In this document: piece by piece, positions 51,441 to 60,477 of the stretch
Layout: each line of letters opens with the position of its first letter
How positions within the stretch are numbered: position 1 is the first letter of the stretch
Assembly: GCF_002250655.1 (NCBI RefSeq)
Contig: NZ_NOZR01000002.1
Location: forward strand, 1-64,000
DNA: 64,000 nt
Direction of reading: 5' to 3'
From: Mycolicibacterium sphagni
GTDB lineage: Bacteria; Actinomycetota; Actinomycetes; Mycobacteriales; Mycobacteriaceae
Translations under genes and position numbers: made by a program
The notes under the pieces: generated by a model
Database searches by the model: none
The model's input: the letters and a program-made list of their open reading frames with translations, nothing else
What the model was told of the DNA's origin: nothing

Positions 51441-52064
51441 TTACCACTCAATGCCGCGCTGGCCCTTGCGGCCGGCGTCCATCGGGTGTTTGACGCATCT
51501 CATCTCGGTCACCAGGTCCGCAGCGTCGATCAGCCGCTGCGGGGCGTCGCGGCCGGTGATCACCACATGCTGAGCACCCGGCCGGTTAAGGAGCACGTCG
51601 ACTACGTCATCCACGGCAACCCAGCCCCACTTCAGCGGGTAGGTGAACTCGTCGAGGACGTAGAAGTCGTGCCGCTGTTCGGCCAGCCGCCCGGCGATTT
51701 CGGTCCAGCCATCGGCGGCAGCAATGGCGTGGTCGTCTGGGGAATCGGACTTACGGGGCTGGCGTATCCACGACCACCCCTTACCCATCTTGTGCCATTC
51801 GACCGCACCGCCGAGACCCTGCTCGGCGTTGAGCCGGCCCAGCGCGGCGAACGCCGACTCTTCGCCGACCTTCCACTTGGCACTCTTGACGAATTGGAAC
51901 ACCGCCACGCTCATACCGGCGTTCCACGCCCGCAACGCCATTCCGAATGCCGCGGTCGACTTGCCCTTGCCGGGACCGGTGTGGACCGCGAGCACCGGGG
52001 TGTTGCGGCGGGCTCGGGTGGTCAGGCCGTCATCGGGTACGGCGACGGGCTGGCCCTGCGGCAT
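51441..52064 (-). CDS. cobO: Cob(I)yrinic acid a,c-diamide adenosyltransferase
   Basis: A 207-residue CobA/CobO-type enzyme. The P-loop is GPGKGKST (30-37); VFQFVKSAKWKVGE and the DEFTYPLKWGW segment are diagnostic. It attaches the adenosyl group to cobalt(I). ATG 52064 is 20 nt after the Mg-chelatase gene. It ends 5 nt before the cobB start codon region. Confidence 0.95.
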   Translation of the reverse strand: MPQGQPVAVPDDGLTTRARRNTPVLAVHTGPGKGKSTAAFGMALRAWNAGMSVAVFQFVKSAKWKVGEESAFAALGRLNAEQGLGGAVEWHKMGKGWSWIRQPRKSDSPDDHAIAAADGWTEIAGRLAEQRHDFYVLDEFTYPLKWGWVAVDDVVDVLLNRPGAQHVVITGRDAPQRLIDAADLVTEMRCVKHPMDAGRKGQRGIEW

Positions 52065-52084
52065 GGATGGTCCCCTTCCAACAA

Positions 52085-53902
52085 TCAGGCCGCGCGACGC
52101 AAAGCCTGTGCCAGATAGTCTGCGCGCAGCTGCTCCAACTGCAGCAGCGGGGCATCCAGATGCTCGGCCAGATCAGCCGCCAAGCCGAGCCGGACATAGG
52201 ACGTTTCGCAGTCGACCACCACCGCGGCGGCCCCCTCAGCCACCAGACGGCGAGCTGCAGAGCGGCTGCGCCCCAGCGGATCAGGACCACCGGTGGCCCT
52301 GCCGTCGGTGAGCACGACCACCAGCGGGCGTCGGGTCCGGTCCCTGACCCGCTCACGAACCACGACGTCGCGGGCGGCCAAAAGTCCCTGTGCCAGTGGC
52401 GTGGTCCCCCCGGTGTCGAACCGGGTCAGCCTGCGCGAGGCGATATGTGCCGACCCCGTCGGGGGCAGCAGGACCCGGGCGCCGTCCTGCCGGAAGGTGA
52501 TCACGGCGACCTTGTCGCGGCGCTGATATGCGTCGCGCAACAGCGACAGCGCGGCCCCGGACACTGCGGACATCCGGTCCCGCGCGGCCATCGACCCCGA
52601 CGCGTCGACCACGAAGATCACCAGGTTGCCTTCCCGGCCCACCCGGACCGCCCGGCGCACATCCTCGGGCTGCGGGCGCAGCCGGCCGTTGCCCGCGGCG
52701 TTGAGCACGGTGGCGAACAAATGCAATCCGTGGCCCTGGCCGGGGGCGTCGGTGGCAGTGATCACCGCCCCCGATCGGTTGCGCGCGCGCGAGCGCCGGC
52801 CGGGGTTGCCCTCCCCCACTCCGGGCACGGTCAGCGCGCGGGTTCGAAACGTCGCGGCCGGTGGTGCCGAGGGGCGCGGCGAGGACGATGAATTACCTTG
52901 CGGCGCTGATGGTTCGGCCGATCCGTCAACCGACTGCCCGCCGCCGGACGGATCGGGGTCGGGCTCCGGCTCGGGGCCGCTGTCGGTGGCGGCCAACGCC
53001 TCGTCGAGCTGTGCCGGGTCGAGACCGGGATCATCGAACGGGTCACGTCTACGCCGATGCGGCAGGGCCAGCTCGGCGGCCACCCGAATGTCTTCCTGGG
53101 CCACAGCTTCTGCGCCCCGCCAGGCCGCGTGCGCCACAGCGGTGCGCGCCACCACGAGATCTGCGCGCATGCCGTCGACGTCGAACGCCGCGCACAGCGC
53201 CGCGATCCGGTTCAGTTCTGCGTCGGGAAGCACCACGTCGGCCACCCGCGATCGCGCGGCGGCGATACGACGAGCCAGCTCGGTGTCCTGCTCGGTGTGT
53301 CGTGCGGCGAAGTCGACCGGGTCGGCCTCGTACGCCAGCCGCTGACGAATCACCTCGCTGCGCACCGCCACATCGCGGGAGGCGTGCACGTCGACCGTCA
53401 GCCCGAAACGGTCCAGCAATTGCGGACGCAGTTCGCCCTCTTCGGGATTCATGGTGCCGATCAGCACGAAGCGTGCCTCGTGGGAGTGCGATATCCCGTC
53501 CCGCTCGATGTGCACCCGGCCCATGGCGGCCGCATCGAGCATGATGTCGACCAGGTGGTCGTGCAGCAGGTTGACCTCGTCGACGTAGAGCACGCCGCCG
53601 TGCGCGCGGGCCAGCAGACCCGGCGAGAACGCGTGTTCGCCGTCGCGCAGGACCTTCTGCAGATCCAGCGAACCCACCACCCTGTCCTCGGTCGCCCCAA
53701 TCGGCAACTCGACCAGCCGCGCACCGGAATCGACCTGGGTCAGCACTTCGGCCAGGGCTCGTACCGCCGTCGACTTCGCGGTGCCCTTCTCGCCGCGGAT
53801 CAGCACCCCGCCGATCTCCGGGCGTACCGCACAGAGTACGAGGGCCAGCCGCAGCTGGTCGTGGCCGACGATCGCGCTGAACGGAAAAGCGGGCGCGCTC
53901 AC
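52085..53902 (-). CDS. Magnesium/cobalt chelatase subunit, fused AAA+ (BchI-like) and VWA (BchD-like) domains
   Basis: A 605-residue protein. The AAA+ domain (about 8-330) has Walker [10 protein letters not shown] (37-45) and Walker [13 protein letters not shown]; an acidic/proline-rich linker (about 310-370, [12 protein letters not shown]) precedes the VWA domain with MIDAS motif DASGSM (about 440). Such fused proteins help insert metals into tetrapyrroles; beside cobO/cobB it may serve cobalt insertion, but the large CobN subunit is not in the window. GTG 53902 overlaps the GNAT stop by 4 nt. Confidence 0.9.
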   Translation of the reverse strand: MSAPAFPFSAIVGHDQLRLALVLCAVRPEIGGVLIRGEKGTAKSTAVRALAEVLTQVDSGARLVELPIGATEDRVVGSLDLQKVLRDGEHAFSPGLLARAHGGVLYVDEVNLLHDHLVDIMLDAAAMGRVHIERDGISHSHEARFVLIGTMNPEEGELRPQLLDRFGLTVDVHASRDVAVRSEVIRQRLAYEADPVDFAARHTEQDTELARRIAAARSRVADVVLPDAELNRIAALCAAFDVDGMRADLVVARTAVAHAAWRGAEAVAQEDIRVAAELALPHRRRRDPFDDPGLDPAQLDEALAATDSGPEPEPDPDPSGGGQSVDGSAEPSAPQGNSSSSPRPSAPPAATFRTRALTVPGVGEGNPGRRSRARNRSGAVITATDAPGQGHGLHLFATVLNAAGNGRLRPQPEDVRRAVRVGREGNLVIFVVDASGSMAARDRMSAVSGAALSLLRDAYQRRDKVAVITFRQDGARVLLPPTGSAHIASRRLTRFDTGGTTPLAQGLLAARDVVVRERVRDRTRRPLVVVLTDGRATGGPDPLGRSRSAARRLVAEGAAAVVVDCETSYVRLGLAADLAEHLDAPLLQLEQLRADYLAQALRRAA

Positions 53903-54402
53903 GGCTGTTCGGCTTCGGCGGCGGTATCCGATGTCGCCGGCCAAGCGGCTCCGGTGGTGCGCCGCACCATCGGCACATGCGGGATACCGTCTTCGACGAA
54001 TTCGTCCCCGGCTGGGACGAAGCCGTGCCGGGCATACATGTCCGCGAGGTAGGTCTGGGCGTCGATCCGGCATACGTAGTCGCCGACTTCGGCGATCGCG
54101 GCCTGCAGCAGCCGGGTGGTGTGGCCATGGCCCCGCGCGGCACGCTGGGTGCACACCCGGCCGATGCGGAAGCTCTTCTCCCCGCCGGCGTGCTCTTCCA
54201 TCAGCCGCAGCGTGGCGATCACCGTGTTGTCGGACTGCTCGAGCCAGAAGTGACGGGTCTCGGCCAGCAGGTCACGGCCGTCGAGCTCCGGATACGGGCA
54301 GGCCTGCTCCACCACGAACACCTCGACCCGTAGCTTCAGCAGCTCATAAAGGGTGGCCGCGTCGAGGTCCTTGGCCCAGGAGCGGCGCAAGGCGACCGTC
54401 AC
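53899..54402 (-). CDS. GNAT family N-acetyltransferase, ElaA-like
   Basis: A 167-residue acetyltransferase. The acetyl-CoA loop is [20 protein letters not shown] (Q/RxxGxG/A form RAARGHG), and [27 protein letters not shown] is the ElaA-type opening. Corresponds to Rv2851c by position. Substrate unknown. Start and stop overlap mqo and the chelatase gene by 4 nt each, so it is fully inside the operon. Confidence 0.9.
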   Translation of the reverse strand: MTVALRRSWAKDLDAATLYELLKLRVEVFVVEQACPYPELDGRDLLAETRHFWLEQSDNTVIATLRLMEEHAGGEKSFRIGRVCTQRAARGHGHTTRLLQAAIAEVGDYVCRIDAQTYLADMYARHGFVPAGDEFVEDGIPHVPMVRRTTGAAWPATSDTAAEAEQP

Positions 54403-55982
54403 ACCACCCCCGCAGGTTCCGGGCTACCGGAACCCGAAGCGACGGAACCCGAAGCGACGGAAGCGGTATCCGGCCCGGCGGCAAGGGCGGCGCGGCCGGC
54501 GGCCCCGTTGCCCAGCCCGAGCACCTTGGAACCGTGCGCCCACACCTCGTCGAACAGTGCCGGGTTCTCCGAGAGCTTGACGCCGAGCGACGGCACCATC
54601 TCCTTGAGCTTGGGCACCCAGCCCTGGTAGCGATCGGGGAAACAGCGTTCCAGCACCTCGATCATCGCCGGGACTGCGGTGGAGGCGCCCGGGGATGCGC
54701 CAAGCAGGCCGGCGATGGAACCGTCGCCGGCCGCCAGCACCGTGGTGCCGAATTCGAGCACACCGAGCTTCTTGGCGTCGCGGCGGATCACCTGCACGCG
54801 CTGGCCGGCGATATCGAGCTCCCAGTCGGAATCTCTTGCGGTGGGGGCGAAGTCGCGCAGGTTGTCGACCCGGGCGGCCTCGGACAGCGCCAGCTGACCG
54901 ATGAGGTACTTAAGCAGGCCCATCTCGGTGAGCCCTACACCGATCATCGAGGCAAGGTTGTTGGGCTTCACCGACAGCGGCAGATCGGTGATCTTGCCTT
55001 CCTTGAGGAACTTCGGCGACCAGCCGGCGAACGGGCCGAACAGCAGCCACGAACGGCCATTGATGACGCGAGTATCCAAGTGCGGCACCGACATCGGCGG
55101 GGCGCCCAGCGGCGGCAGGCCGTACACCTTGGCCTGGTGCGCGGCGGCCAGCTCGGCGTTGCCGGTGCGCAGCCACTGTCCGCTGACCGGGAACCCGCCG
55201 TAGCCCTTGGCCTCGGGGATGCCGGCCTTTTGCAGCAGCGGAAGAGCACCGCCGCCGGCACCGACGAACACGAACTTGGCCGACAGCTTGCGCTTCTGAC
55301 CGGTGCGCCGATTGTGGATCTTGACCGTCCAGCCGCCGTCGGATTCCTTGTGCAGGTCAGTCACGTCATGGCCGAACAGCGTGGTCATCCCGCGTTCGGT
55401 GCCGTAGCCGAGCAGCTGACGGGTCAGCGACCCGAAGTCGACGTCGGTGCCGTCGGTGGTCCAGTTCAGCCCAACCGGCTCGGAGAAGTCACGGCCCTTG
55501 GCCATCAGCGGCAGGCGCCGCGTGAATTCGTCGCGGTCGTCGATGAACTCCATCGTGGCGAACAACGGATTGCGCACCAGGGTGTCGCGGCGACGGCGCA
55601 GGTAGTCGACGTGGTCGGTGCCCTGCACGAAGCTGACGTGCGGGATGGGGTTCAGGAAGCTGCGAATGTCGGGCAGGATGCCGTTCTCGTGCGCATAGCT
55701 CCAGAACTGCCGGGTGACCTGGAACTGTTCGTTGACGTTGATGGCCTTGGCGATGTCGATCGTGCCGTCGGCCTTTTCCGGCGTGTAGTTGAGCTCACAC
55801 AGCGCTGAGTGGCCGGTGCCCGCGTTGTTCCACGGATCGGAGCTCTCAGCCGCCGCAGCGTCGAGGCGCTCGACCAGCGTGATCGACCAATCCGGTTGAA
55901 CCAGTCTCAGCAGGGCACCCAAGGTCGCGCTCATGATTCCCGCGCCAACCAGCACCACGTCGGTCTTGGTGTTATCAGACAC
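54399..55982 (-). CDS. mqo: Malate:quinone oxidoreductase
   Basis: A 527-residue membrane-associated flavoprotein. FAD motif [20 protein letters not shown] at the N-terminus, [21 protein letters not shown] is the diagnostic region (seen split), and [20 protein letters not shown] follows. It oxidises malate to oxaloacetate and passes electrons to menaquinone. GTG 55982 (VSDNTKTD) is chosen: AAGGACGG lies upstream and the family begins there; the frame is open 12 more codons. The C-terminus ends in a short SVASG repeat encoded by a 15-bp duplication. Confidence 0.94.
   Translation of the reverse strand: MSDNTKTDVVLVGAGIMSATLGALLRLVQPDWSITLVERLDAAAAESSDPWNNAGTGHSALCELNYTPEKADGTIDIAKAINVNEQFQVTRQFWSYAHENGILPDIRSFLNPIPHVSFVQGTDHVDYLRRRRDTLVRNPLFATMEFIDDRDEFTRRLPLMAKGRDFSEPVGLNWTTDGTDVDFGSLTRQLLGYGTERGMTTLFGHDVTDLHKESDGGWTVKIHNRRTGQKRKLSAKFVFVGAGGGALPLLQKAGIPEAKGYGGFPVSGQWLRTGNAELAAAHQAKVYGLPPLGAPPMSVPHLDTRVINGRSWLLFGPFAGWSPKFLKEGKITDLPLSVKPNNLASMIGVGLTEMGLLKYLIGQLALSEAARVDNLRDFAPTARDSDWELDIAGQRVQVIRRDAKKLGVLEFGTTVLAAGDGSIAGLLGASPGASTAVPAMIEVLERCFPDRYQGWVPKLKEMVPSLGVKLSENPALFDEVWAHGSKVLGLGNGAAGRAALAAGPDTASVASGSVASGSGSPEPAGVV
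54431..54460 (-). repeat. 15-bp tandem duplication at the 3' end of mqo
   Basis: AACCCGAAGCGACGG occurs twice in a row (54431-54445, 54446-54460), encoding repeated GSVAS residues in the disordered C-terminus of Mqo. In frame, so likely neutral. Confidence 0.85.
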
Positions 55983-56093
55983 CGTCTCGCCGTCCTTCAC
56001 TCGTAACAGCTGTATCAACAGTCAGGTTATCCCGACTAAGACTCAGTTATTCGGGAGAGTCGCCAGCGCCACACCCCTGGGCATCGTCGCTAC

Positions 56094-56106
56094 TAAGGTA
56101 AGGCCT
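56094..56106 (+). promoter_or_regulatory. Leaderless -10 element before the alpha/beta hydrolase gene
   Basis: TAAGGT (56094-56099) then 7 nt and GTG at 56107. The spacing fits leaderless mycobacterial transcription and fixes the start of the hydrolase-mtr transcript. Confidence 0.6.
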
Positions 56107-57129
56107 GTGACGGCAGCGCAGGCCGAATGGGCCGACGATGTCCTTCCCGGCTATCAACAGGCCTCCTTGGCCTTGGGGCCGGACCCCGACGGCGAAGGCG
56201 ATCTCTTCGCCACGCTGGTACGGCCCGCGGGCGGCGCACCGGCCGCCCACACCGTCCTGGCGGTGCACGGATTCACCGACTACTTCTTCAACACCGAACT
56301 GGCCGACCACTTCGCGGCCGCCGGATTCCGGTTCTATGCGCTGGACCAACACAAGTGCGGCCGGTCCTGGCGCGACGGTCAAACCCCACACTTCACCACC
56401 GACCTCGCCCGCTACGACCGTGAGCTGGAACAGGCGGTCGCGATCATCGCCGCCGAAAACCCAGGCACCAAGATCCTGGTGTACGGCCACTCCGCGGGCG
56501 GGCTGATCGTGTCGCTGTGGCTCAACCGGGTGCGTCGCCGCAACGCGACGGCGGCGCTCTCGCTTGCCGGTCTGGTGCTCAACAGCCCGTGGCTGGACTT
56601 GCACGGCCCGGCGATCCTGCGCACCCTGCTGACGTCGACGGCGATCGGCGCGATGTCGCGGGTGCGCAAGACCAGGGTGGTGCGCGGCACCACCAAGGGC
56701 GGCTACGGGTTGACGCTGCACCGCGACTACGACGGCGAGTTCGACTACAACCTGCAGTGGAAGCCGCTGGGCGGTTTCCCGGTGACGTTCGGCTGGATCC
56801 ATGCGATCCGCCGTGGCCATGCCACGCTGCATCGCGGGCTGGATGTGGGTGTGCCGAATCTGATCCTGCGTTCCGACCACAGCGTGACCGAGAGCGCCGA
56901 CGCGTCTGCGATGCAGCGCGGCGACGCCGTACTCGACGTCACCCAGATCGCACGCTGGGCGGGCTGTATCGGCAACCGCACGACCGTCGTTCCGATCCGT
57001 GACGCCAAGCACGACGTGTTCCTGTCGCTGACCGAGCCGAGGGTCCAGTCGTATCGCGACCTGTCCAGCTGGCTGGATTTCTACCGTGCGCATCTGGAAT
57101 CGGCCGCACCGGCCGCCGATCGGGGATAA
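56107..57129 (+). CDS. Alpha/beta hydrolase (monoacylglycerol lipase-like), Rv2854-like
   Basis: A 340-residue serine hydrolase. The nucleophile elbow is YGHSAGG, the oxyanion region VHGFTDYFFNTELADHFAAAGF (start VHGFTDYF), and a late DAKHDVFLS supplies the His. It resembles the Rv2854 hydrolase that precedes mtr in M. tuberculosis. Substrate is probably a lipid or ester. GTG 56107 is fixed by the -10 box 7 nt upstream. The gene ends 5 nt before mtr, so they are co-transcribed. Divergent from mqo. Confidence 0.9.
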   Translation: MTAAQAEWADDVLPGYQQASLALGPDPDGEGDLFATLVRPAGGAPAAHTVLAVHGFTDYFFNTELADHFAAAGFRFYALDQHKCGRSWRDGQTPHFTTDLARYDRELEQAVAIIAAENPGTKILVYGHSAGGLIVSLWLNRVRRRNATAALSLAGLVLNSPWLDLHGPAILRTLLTSTAIGAMSRVRKTRVVRGTTKGGYGLTLHRDYDGEFDYNLQWKPLGGFPVTFGWIHAIRRGHATLHRGLDVGVPNLILRSDHSVTESADASAMQRGDAVLDVTQIARWAGCIGNRTTVVPIRDAKHDVFLSLTEPRVQSYRDLSSWLDFYRAHLESAAPAADRG

Positions 57130-57134
57130 GGGGA

Positions 57135-58553
57135 ATGTCGTTGGAGCACTTCGATATCGCGATCATCGGTACGGGTTCGGGCAACACCATTGCCGACGAG
57201 CACTACGCCGACAAGAAGATCGCGATCTGCGAGCAGGGGGTGTTCGGCGGCACCTGCCTGAACGTGGGCTGCATCCCCACCAAGATGTTCGTTTACGCCG
57301 CCGAGGTGGCCCAGACCATCCGCGAGGCCGGCCGGTACGGCGTCGACGCCCACATCGACGGGGTGCGCTGGAACGACATCGTCTCGCGCGTCTTCGGCCG
57401 CATCGACCCGCTGGCGGCCGGCGGCGAGCACTACCGCCGTTCGCTGCCGAACGTGACGGTCTACGGCAGCCACACTCGCTTCACCGGTCGCACCGAGAAC
57501 GGTTACCAGCTGCGCACCGAGAACGGCGAAGAGTTCACCGCCGAACAGGTGGTGATCGCCGCGGGCGCACGGGCGATGATTCCGGAAGCCATCTCGGGGT
57601 GTGGCGTGCAGGTGCACACCAGCGACACCATCATGCGTATCCCCGAACTGCCCAAGCACCTGGTGATCATCGGTGGCGGATTCGTCGCCGCCGAGTTCGC
57701 GCACGTGTTCTCGTCGTTGGGCACCCGCGTGACGATCGTGATCCGCGGCGGCGGGATGTTGTCGCATTGCGACGACACCCTCTGTGAGCGGTTCACCGAT
57801 ATCGCCGGCAAGAAGTGGGAGATCCGCAGTCATCGCAATATGGTCGGTGCGCACCGCGAGGGTTCGCAGGTGGTCGTCGAGCTCGACGACGGCTCCTCGG
57901 TGGCAGCCGACACCGTGCTGGTGGCCACCGGCCGGATCCCCAACGGGGATCTGATGGACACCGATCTCGCCGGGGTCGAACTCGACGAGAACGGATTCGT
58001 CGTCGTCGACGAATTCCAACGGACCACGGCGCGTAACGTTTACGCGCTCGGCGACGTGTCCTCCCCTTATCAGCTCAAGCACGTCGCCAACCACGAGGCC
58101 CGGGTGGTGCGGCACAACCTGCTGCAGGCCTGGGACGACACCGAGACCCTGATGGCCTCCGATCATCGCTTCGTGCCGTCGGCGGTGTTCACCGATCCGC
58201 AGATCGCGTCGGTCGGCCTGACCGAAAACGAGGCCCGCGCAGCCGGTTACGCCATCAAGGTCAAGGTGCAGGACTACTCCGACGTGGCCTACGGCTGGGC
58301 GATGGAGGACCACACCGGTTTCGCCAAGATCATCGTCGAGCAGGATTCCGGCACGATCCTGGGCGCCCACATCATGGGCTACCAGGCGTCGTCGTTGATC
58401 CAGCCGCTGATCCAGGCGATGAGTTTCGGGCTGGCCGGCCAGGACATGGCCCGCGGCCAGTACTGGATCCACCCGGCGCTGCCCGAGGTGATCGAGAACG
58501 CGCTATTGGCGTTGTGCGGCGAGCCCCGCTGGCCGCCGTCGCGTCGGCACTAG
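57135..58553 (+). CDS. mtr: Mycothione reductase
   Basis: A 472-residue pyridine nucleotide-disulfide oxidoreductase. FAD motif IAIIGTGSGNTIAD, redox-active disulfide C41-LNVG-C46 followed by IPTK, NADPH motif VIIGGGFVAAEFAHVF, and the C-terminal dimer interface with the His-Pro in WIHPALPEV. It regenerates mycothiol from mycothione, the main thiol redox buffer of mycobacteria. ATG 57135 follows GGGGA. Confidence 0.96.
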   Translation: MSLEHFDIAIIGTGSGNTIADEHYADKKIAICEQGVFGGTCLNVGCIPTKMFVYAAEVAQTIREAGRYGVDAHIDGVRWNDIVSRVFGRIDPLAAGGEHYRRSLPNVTVYGSHTRFTGRTENGYQLRTENGEEFTAEQVVIAAGARAMIPEAISGCGVQVHTSDTIMRIPELPKHLVIIGGGFVAAEFAHVFSSLGTRVTIVIRGGGMLSHCDDTLCERFTDIAGKKWEIRSHRNMVGAHREGSQVVVELDDGSSVAADTVLVATGRIPNGDLMDTDLAGVELDENGFVVVDEFQRTTARNVYALGDVSSPYQLKHVANHEARVVRHNLLQAWDDTETLMASDHRFVPSAVFTDPQIASVGLTENEARAAGYAIKVKVQDYSDVAYGWAMEDHTGFAKIIVEQDSGTILGAHIMGYQASSLIQPLIQAMSFGLAGQDMARGQYWIHPALPEVIENALLALCGEPRWPPSRRH

Positions 58554-58563
58554 CTAACCCGGA

Positions 58564-58896
58564 TCACTCGGTGTGAGCAGCACCGATCCAGTGCAACAGG
58601 TCGTGCACAGTGTGGTCTTCCAGGCGGTAGCTGGCCTGTCGGCCCACTCGTGTCGAGGTGACCCAGCCCTGCTGGCGCAACACCCGCAAGGCTTGGGAGA
58701 CAGCGTTTTCTGATCGTCCGACGGCGGCGGCGAGGTCGCCGACGCAGATCCCGGGCGCCCGGTGCAGCCCGAGCAGGATCTCCAGCCGGTGCGGGTCGGA
58801 CAACAGGTCGAAGCGCTGGGTCCAGCCGTGAATGTCGACGTCGGCCAGCGCGGACGAGGCGAGCTGGACTTTGACCTCGTCTCCTGGCCCGTCCAT
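58564..58896 (-). CDS. ArsR/SmtB family regulator, possible metal sensor
   Basis: A 110-residue winged-helix protein with LLSDPHRLEILLGL, the recognition region GRSENAVSQALRVLRQQGWV and the beta-wing TRVGRQASYRL. The C-terminal helix contains EDHTVHDLLHWIGAAHTE, with Asp and four His in places near the alpha-5 metal site of SmtB/NmtR-type sensors, although the exact DxH-x10-H spacing is not met. ATG 58896 is preceded by TAGATT (58904-58909) at 7 nt, so it is leaderless. It faces the anti-sigma-like gene (divergent, 78 nt apart) and the copper-type genes beyond. Confidence 0.85.
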   Translation of the reverse strand: MDGPGDEVKVQLASSALADVDIHGWTQRFDLLSDPHRLEILLGLHRAPGICVGDLAAAVGRSENAVSQALRVLRQQGWVTSTRVGRQASYRLEDHTVHDLLHWIGAAHTE

Positions 58897-58909
58897 GCCT
58901 AGGAATCTA
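58897..58909 (-). promoter_or_regulatory. Leaderless -10 element of the ArsR/SmtB gene
   Basis: On the minus strand TAGATT (58909-58904) is followed by 7 nt and then ATG at 58896, indicating a leaderless transcript. Confidence 0.6.
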
Positions 58910-58974
58910 GCCCAGGCGGGCGGCCGCGCCCGGGACGCTGGAACAATCCGGCCTCCATACGCGACTATTGGACC

Positions 58975-59685
58975 GTGGACTGCGATGTCGCCCAGGAGGC
59001 GTTGTCAGCCCGGATCGACGGCGAACGCGAACCCGTTCCCGCCGCCCGGGTCGACGAGCATGTCGCGACCTGCGCGAACTGCCGCGATTGGTACGCGCGA
59101 GCCGTCGAGCAGACGCAGCAGTTGCGTCGGCTGGCCGGCCGGTCCCAGGTCGCGGCCGTCGCCGCGGCCACCGAGCGGCCCACGTTGTCGCGGGCGCCAA
59201 GGCCCTGGTTGCGGTGGACGCTGGCGATCGTCGGACTGCTGCAGGTGGGGTTGGCGGTCGCGCAGGCGTCAGGCGTCAACATCGGGACGTCGGCGGCGGC
59301 CCATCACGCAATGATGGGCGGGCACCTGCTCAACGAGTCGACGGCGTGGTCGGCGGCGCTGGGCGTGATCATGGTGGTGGCCGCGGTGCGGCCGGCCGCA
59401 GCCGCAGGCCTGGCCGGGGTGCTGACGGTGTTCACCGCGATCCTCACCGGCTACGTGGTCAGCGACGCGATGTCGGGTGCGGTGAGCCTCGATCGGGTCC
59501 TGTCGCATCTGCCGGTGCTGGCCGGAACCGTCCTGGCGCTGCTGGTGTGGCGCAAGGCAGGCCCGTCTGGACCGTCACCTCGATCCGATGCACTGCCTGT
59601 CACTACCGATGTGGTGTTGCCCGACAAAGCTGCTCGCGGACGGCGGCGCGGGCACCTCTACCCCACCGACGGCTCGGCGGCCTGA
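58975..59685 (+). CDS. Zinc-finger (zf-HC2/ZAS) anti-sigma-like membrane protein
   Basis: A 236-residue protein. The N-terminus has the ZAS signature H29-x3-C33-x2-C36 with C3 as the probable fourth ligand, the fold that binds ECF sigma factors. It is followed by about five hydrophobic segments (WLRWTLAIVGLLQVGLAVA, AALGVIMVVAAVRP, AAGLAGVLTVFTAILTGYVV, VLAGTVLALLVW) and a basic tail. No sigma factor gene is adjacent, which is unusual because such pairs are normally neighbours. GTG 58975. It converges on the Met-rich membrane protein gene, 4 nt apart. Confidence 0.82.
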   Translation: MDCDVAQEALSARIDGEREPVPAARVDEHVATCANCRDWYARAVEQTQQLRRLAGRSQVAAVAAATERPTLSRAPRPWLRWTLAIVGLLQVGLAVAQASGVNIGTSAAAHHAMMGGHLLNESTAWSAALGVIMVVAAVRPAAAAGLAGVLTVFTAILTGYVVSDAMSGAVSLDRVLSHLPVLAGTVLALLVWRKAGPSGPSPRSDALPVTTDVVLPDKAARGRRRGHLYPTDGSAA

Positions 59686-59689
59686 GCGC

Positions 59690-60355
59690 CTACAGCATGA
59701 CCCCGAACATGATCGCCATGCCCGCGGCCATCATCGACTGGCACAGAAACCCCAGTGGCAGGCCGGCGTCATCCGGCTCGCGGTCCATGCGCATGGCGAG
59801 ATACCGGACCAGCCAGTACCCCGCAGCGAGCGCGAAGCCGACCGTGCACACCCAATTCAGGACGGTGATGTAGGCCGGGTACCCGCCGCCGGAGCTGTCG
59901 TCCATCGGCATGACCATCCCCGGCATAGCCATGCCGGGCATGGTCATCCCCGCATGCCCCGAGTGCCCCACCTGCGCGGGCGCGCCGCTGCCGACGGAGG
60001 AACCCTGGCCGGGCAGCAGGTGACCATTCATCACCGCATACATCCATGCCATCGCCAGCATCATCAGCGCGTGATACGTCCCGGCGACCCGGTGACCGGC
60101 GCCGATCGGGCTTGCCGTCACCGCGACGAACCAGCCTGTCGCGAACAGGAAGAACACCATCGGTGCCACGGTCGGCAGGGCCGCGCCCCAAGGCCAGGCC
60201 ATCACCGCCATCGCCGCTGCCATCGCGACGTGCAGCAGTTGGCTGATGATCGTCGCGGGTCGCCGGTTGCCGACGGCGAGCGCATAGAGGCACTCCGCGG
60301 CACCGAGGACGAACAGGATGGTGACGATCCATCGCAGGGCGAGATCGTGGATCAC
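59690..60355 (-). CDS. DUF5134-type membrane protein with Met/His-rich loop
   Basis: A 221-residue membrane protein with about six helices. Between helices 4 and 5 lies a Met/His-rich loop (residues 131-151: H131, H134, M137, M139, M142, M144, M147, M149, M151), the type of sequence that binds Cu(I) in copper-handling proteins. DUF5134 proteins are often next to copper or cytochrome oxidase assembly genes. GTG 60355 is chosen because GGAGGAAC precedes it. Divergent from the CopD-CtaG gene, 122 nt apart. Confidence 0.83.
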   Translation of the reverse strand: MIHDLALRWIVTILFVLGAAECLYALAVGNRRPATIISQLLHVAMAAAMAVMAWPWGAALPTVAPMVFFLFATGWFVAVTASPIGAGHRVAGTYHALMMLAMAWMYAVMNGHLLPGQGSSVGSGAPAQVGHSGHAGMTMPGMAMPGMVMPMDDSSGGGYPAYITVLNWVCTVGFALAAGYWLVRYLAMRMDREPDDAGLPLGFLCQSMMAAGMAIMFGVML

Positions 60356-60448
60356 CGTGTTGTTCCTCCGTTCGTTCGCGGGCTTCAGCATTGGTCGAAA
60401 GCATTGGTCGAACCATCGGACCAGAAAGTTCCCACCGAGGCGACCCGA

Positions 60449-60467
60449 CTACGACGGCCAGTCGTAG
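60449..60467. promoter_or_regulatory. Inverted repeat overlapping the CopD-CtaG promoter
   Basis: CTACGAC (60449-60455) and GTCGTAG (60461-60467) are exact reverse complements with a 5-nt centre (GGCCA). The right arm overlaps the -10 TAGACT (60465-60470), so a bound regulator would block transcription. The ArsR protein 1.5 kb away is a candidate ligand for this site (inference). Confidence 0.55.
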
Positions 60468-60477
60468 ACTTTCCACG
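60465..60477 (+). promoter_or_regulatory. Leaderless -10 element of the CopD-CtaG gene
   Basis: TAGACT (60465-60470), then 7 nt, then ATG at 60478. It fixes the start of the gene. Confidence 0.6.

Noticed and set aside
52085..53902. Reading of the chelatase as a MoxR/VWA defence or toxin system
   Set aside because: Its AAA+ and VWA domains match the Mg-chelatase I/D fusion and it is embedded between cobO and the GNAT/mqo genes as in M. tuberculosis.
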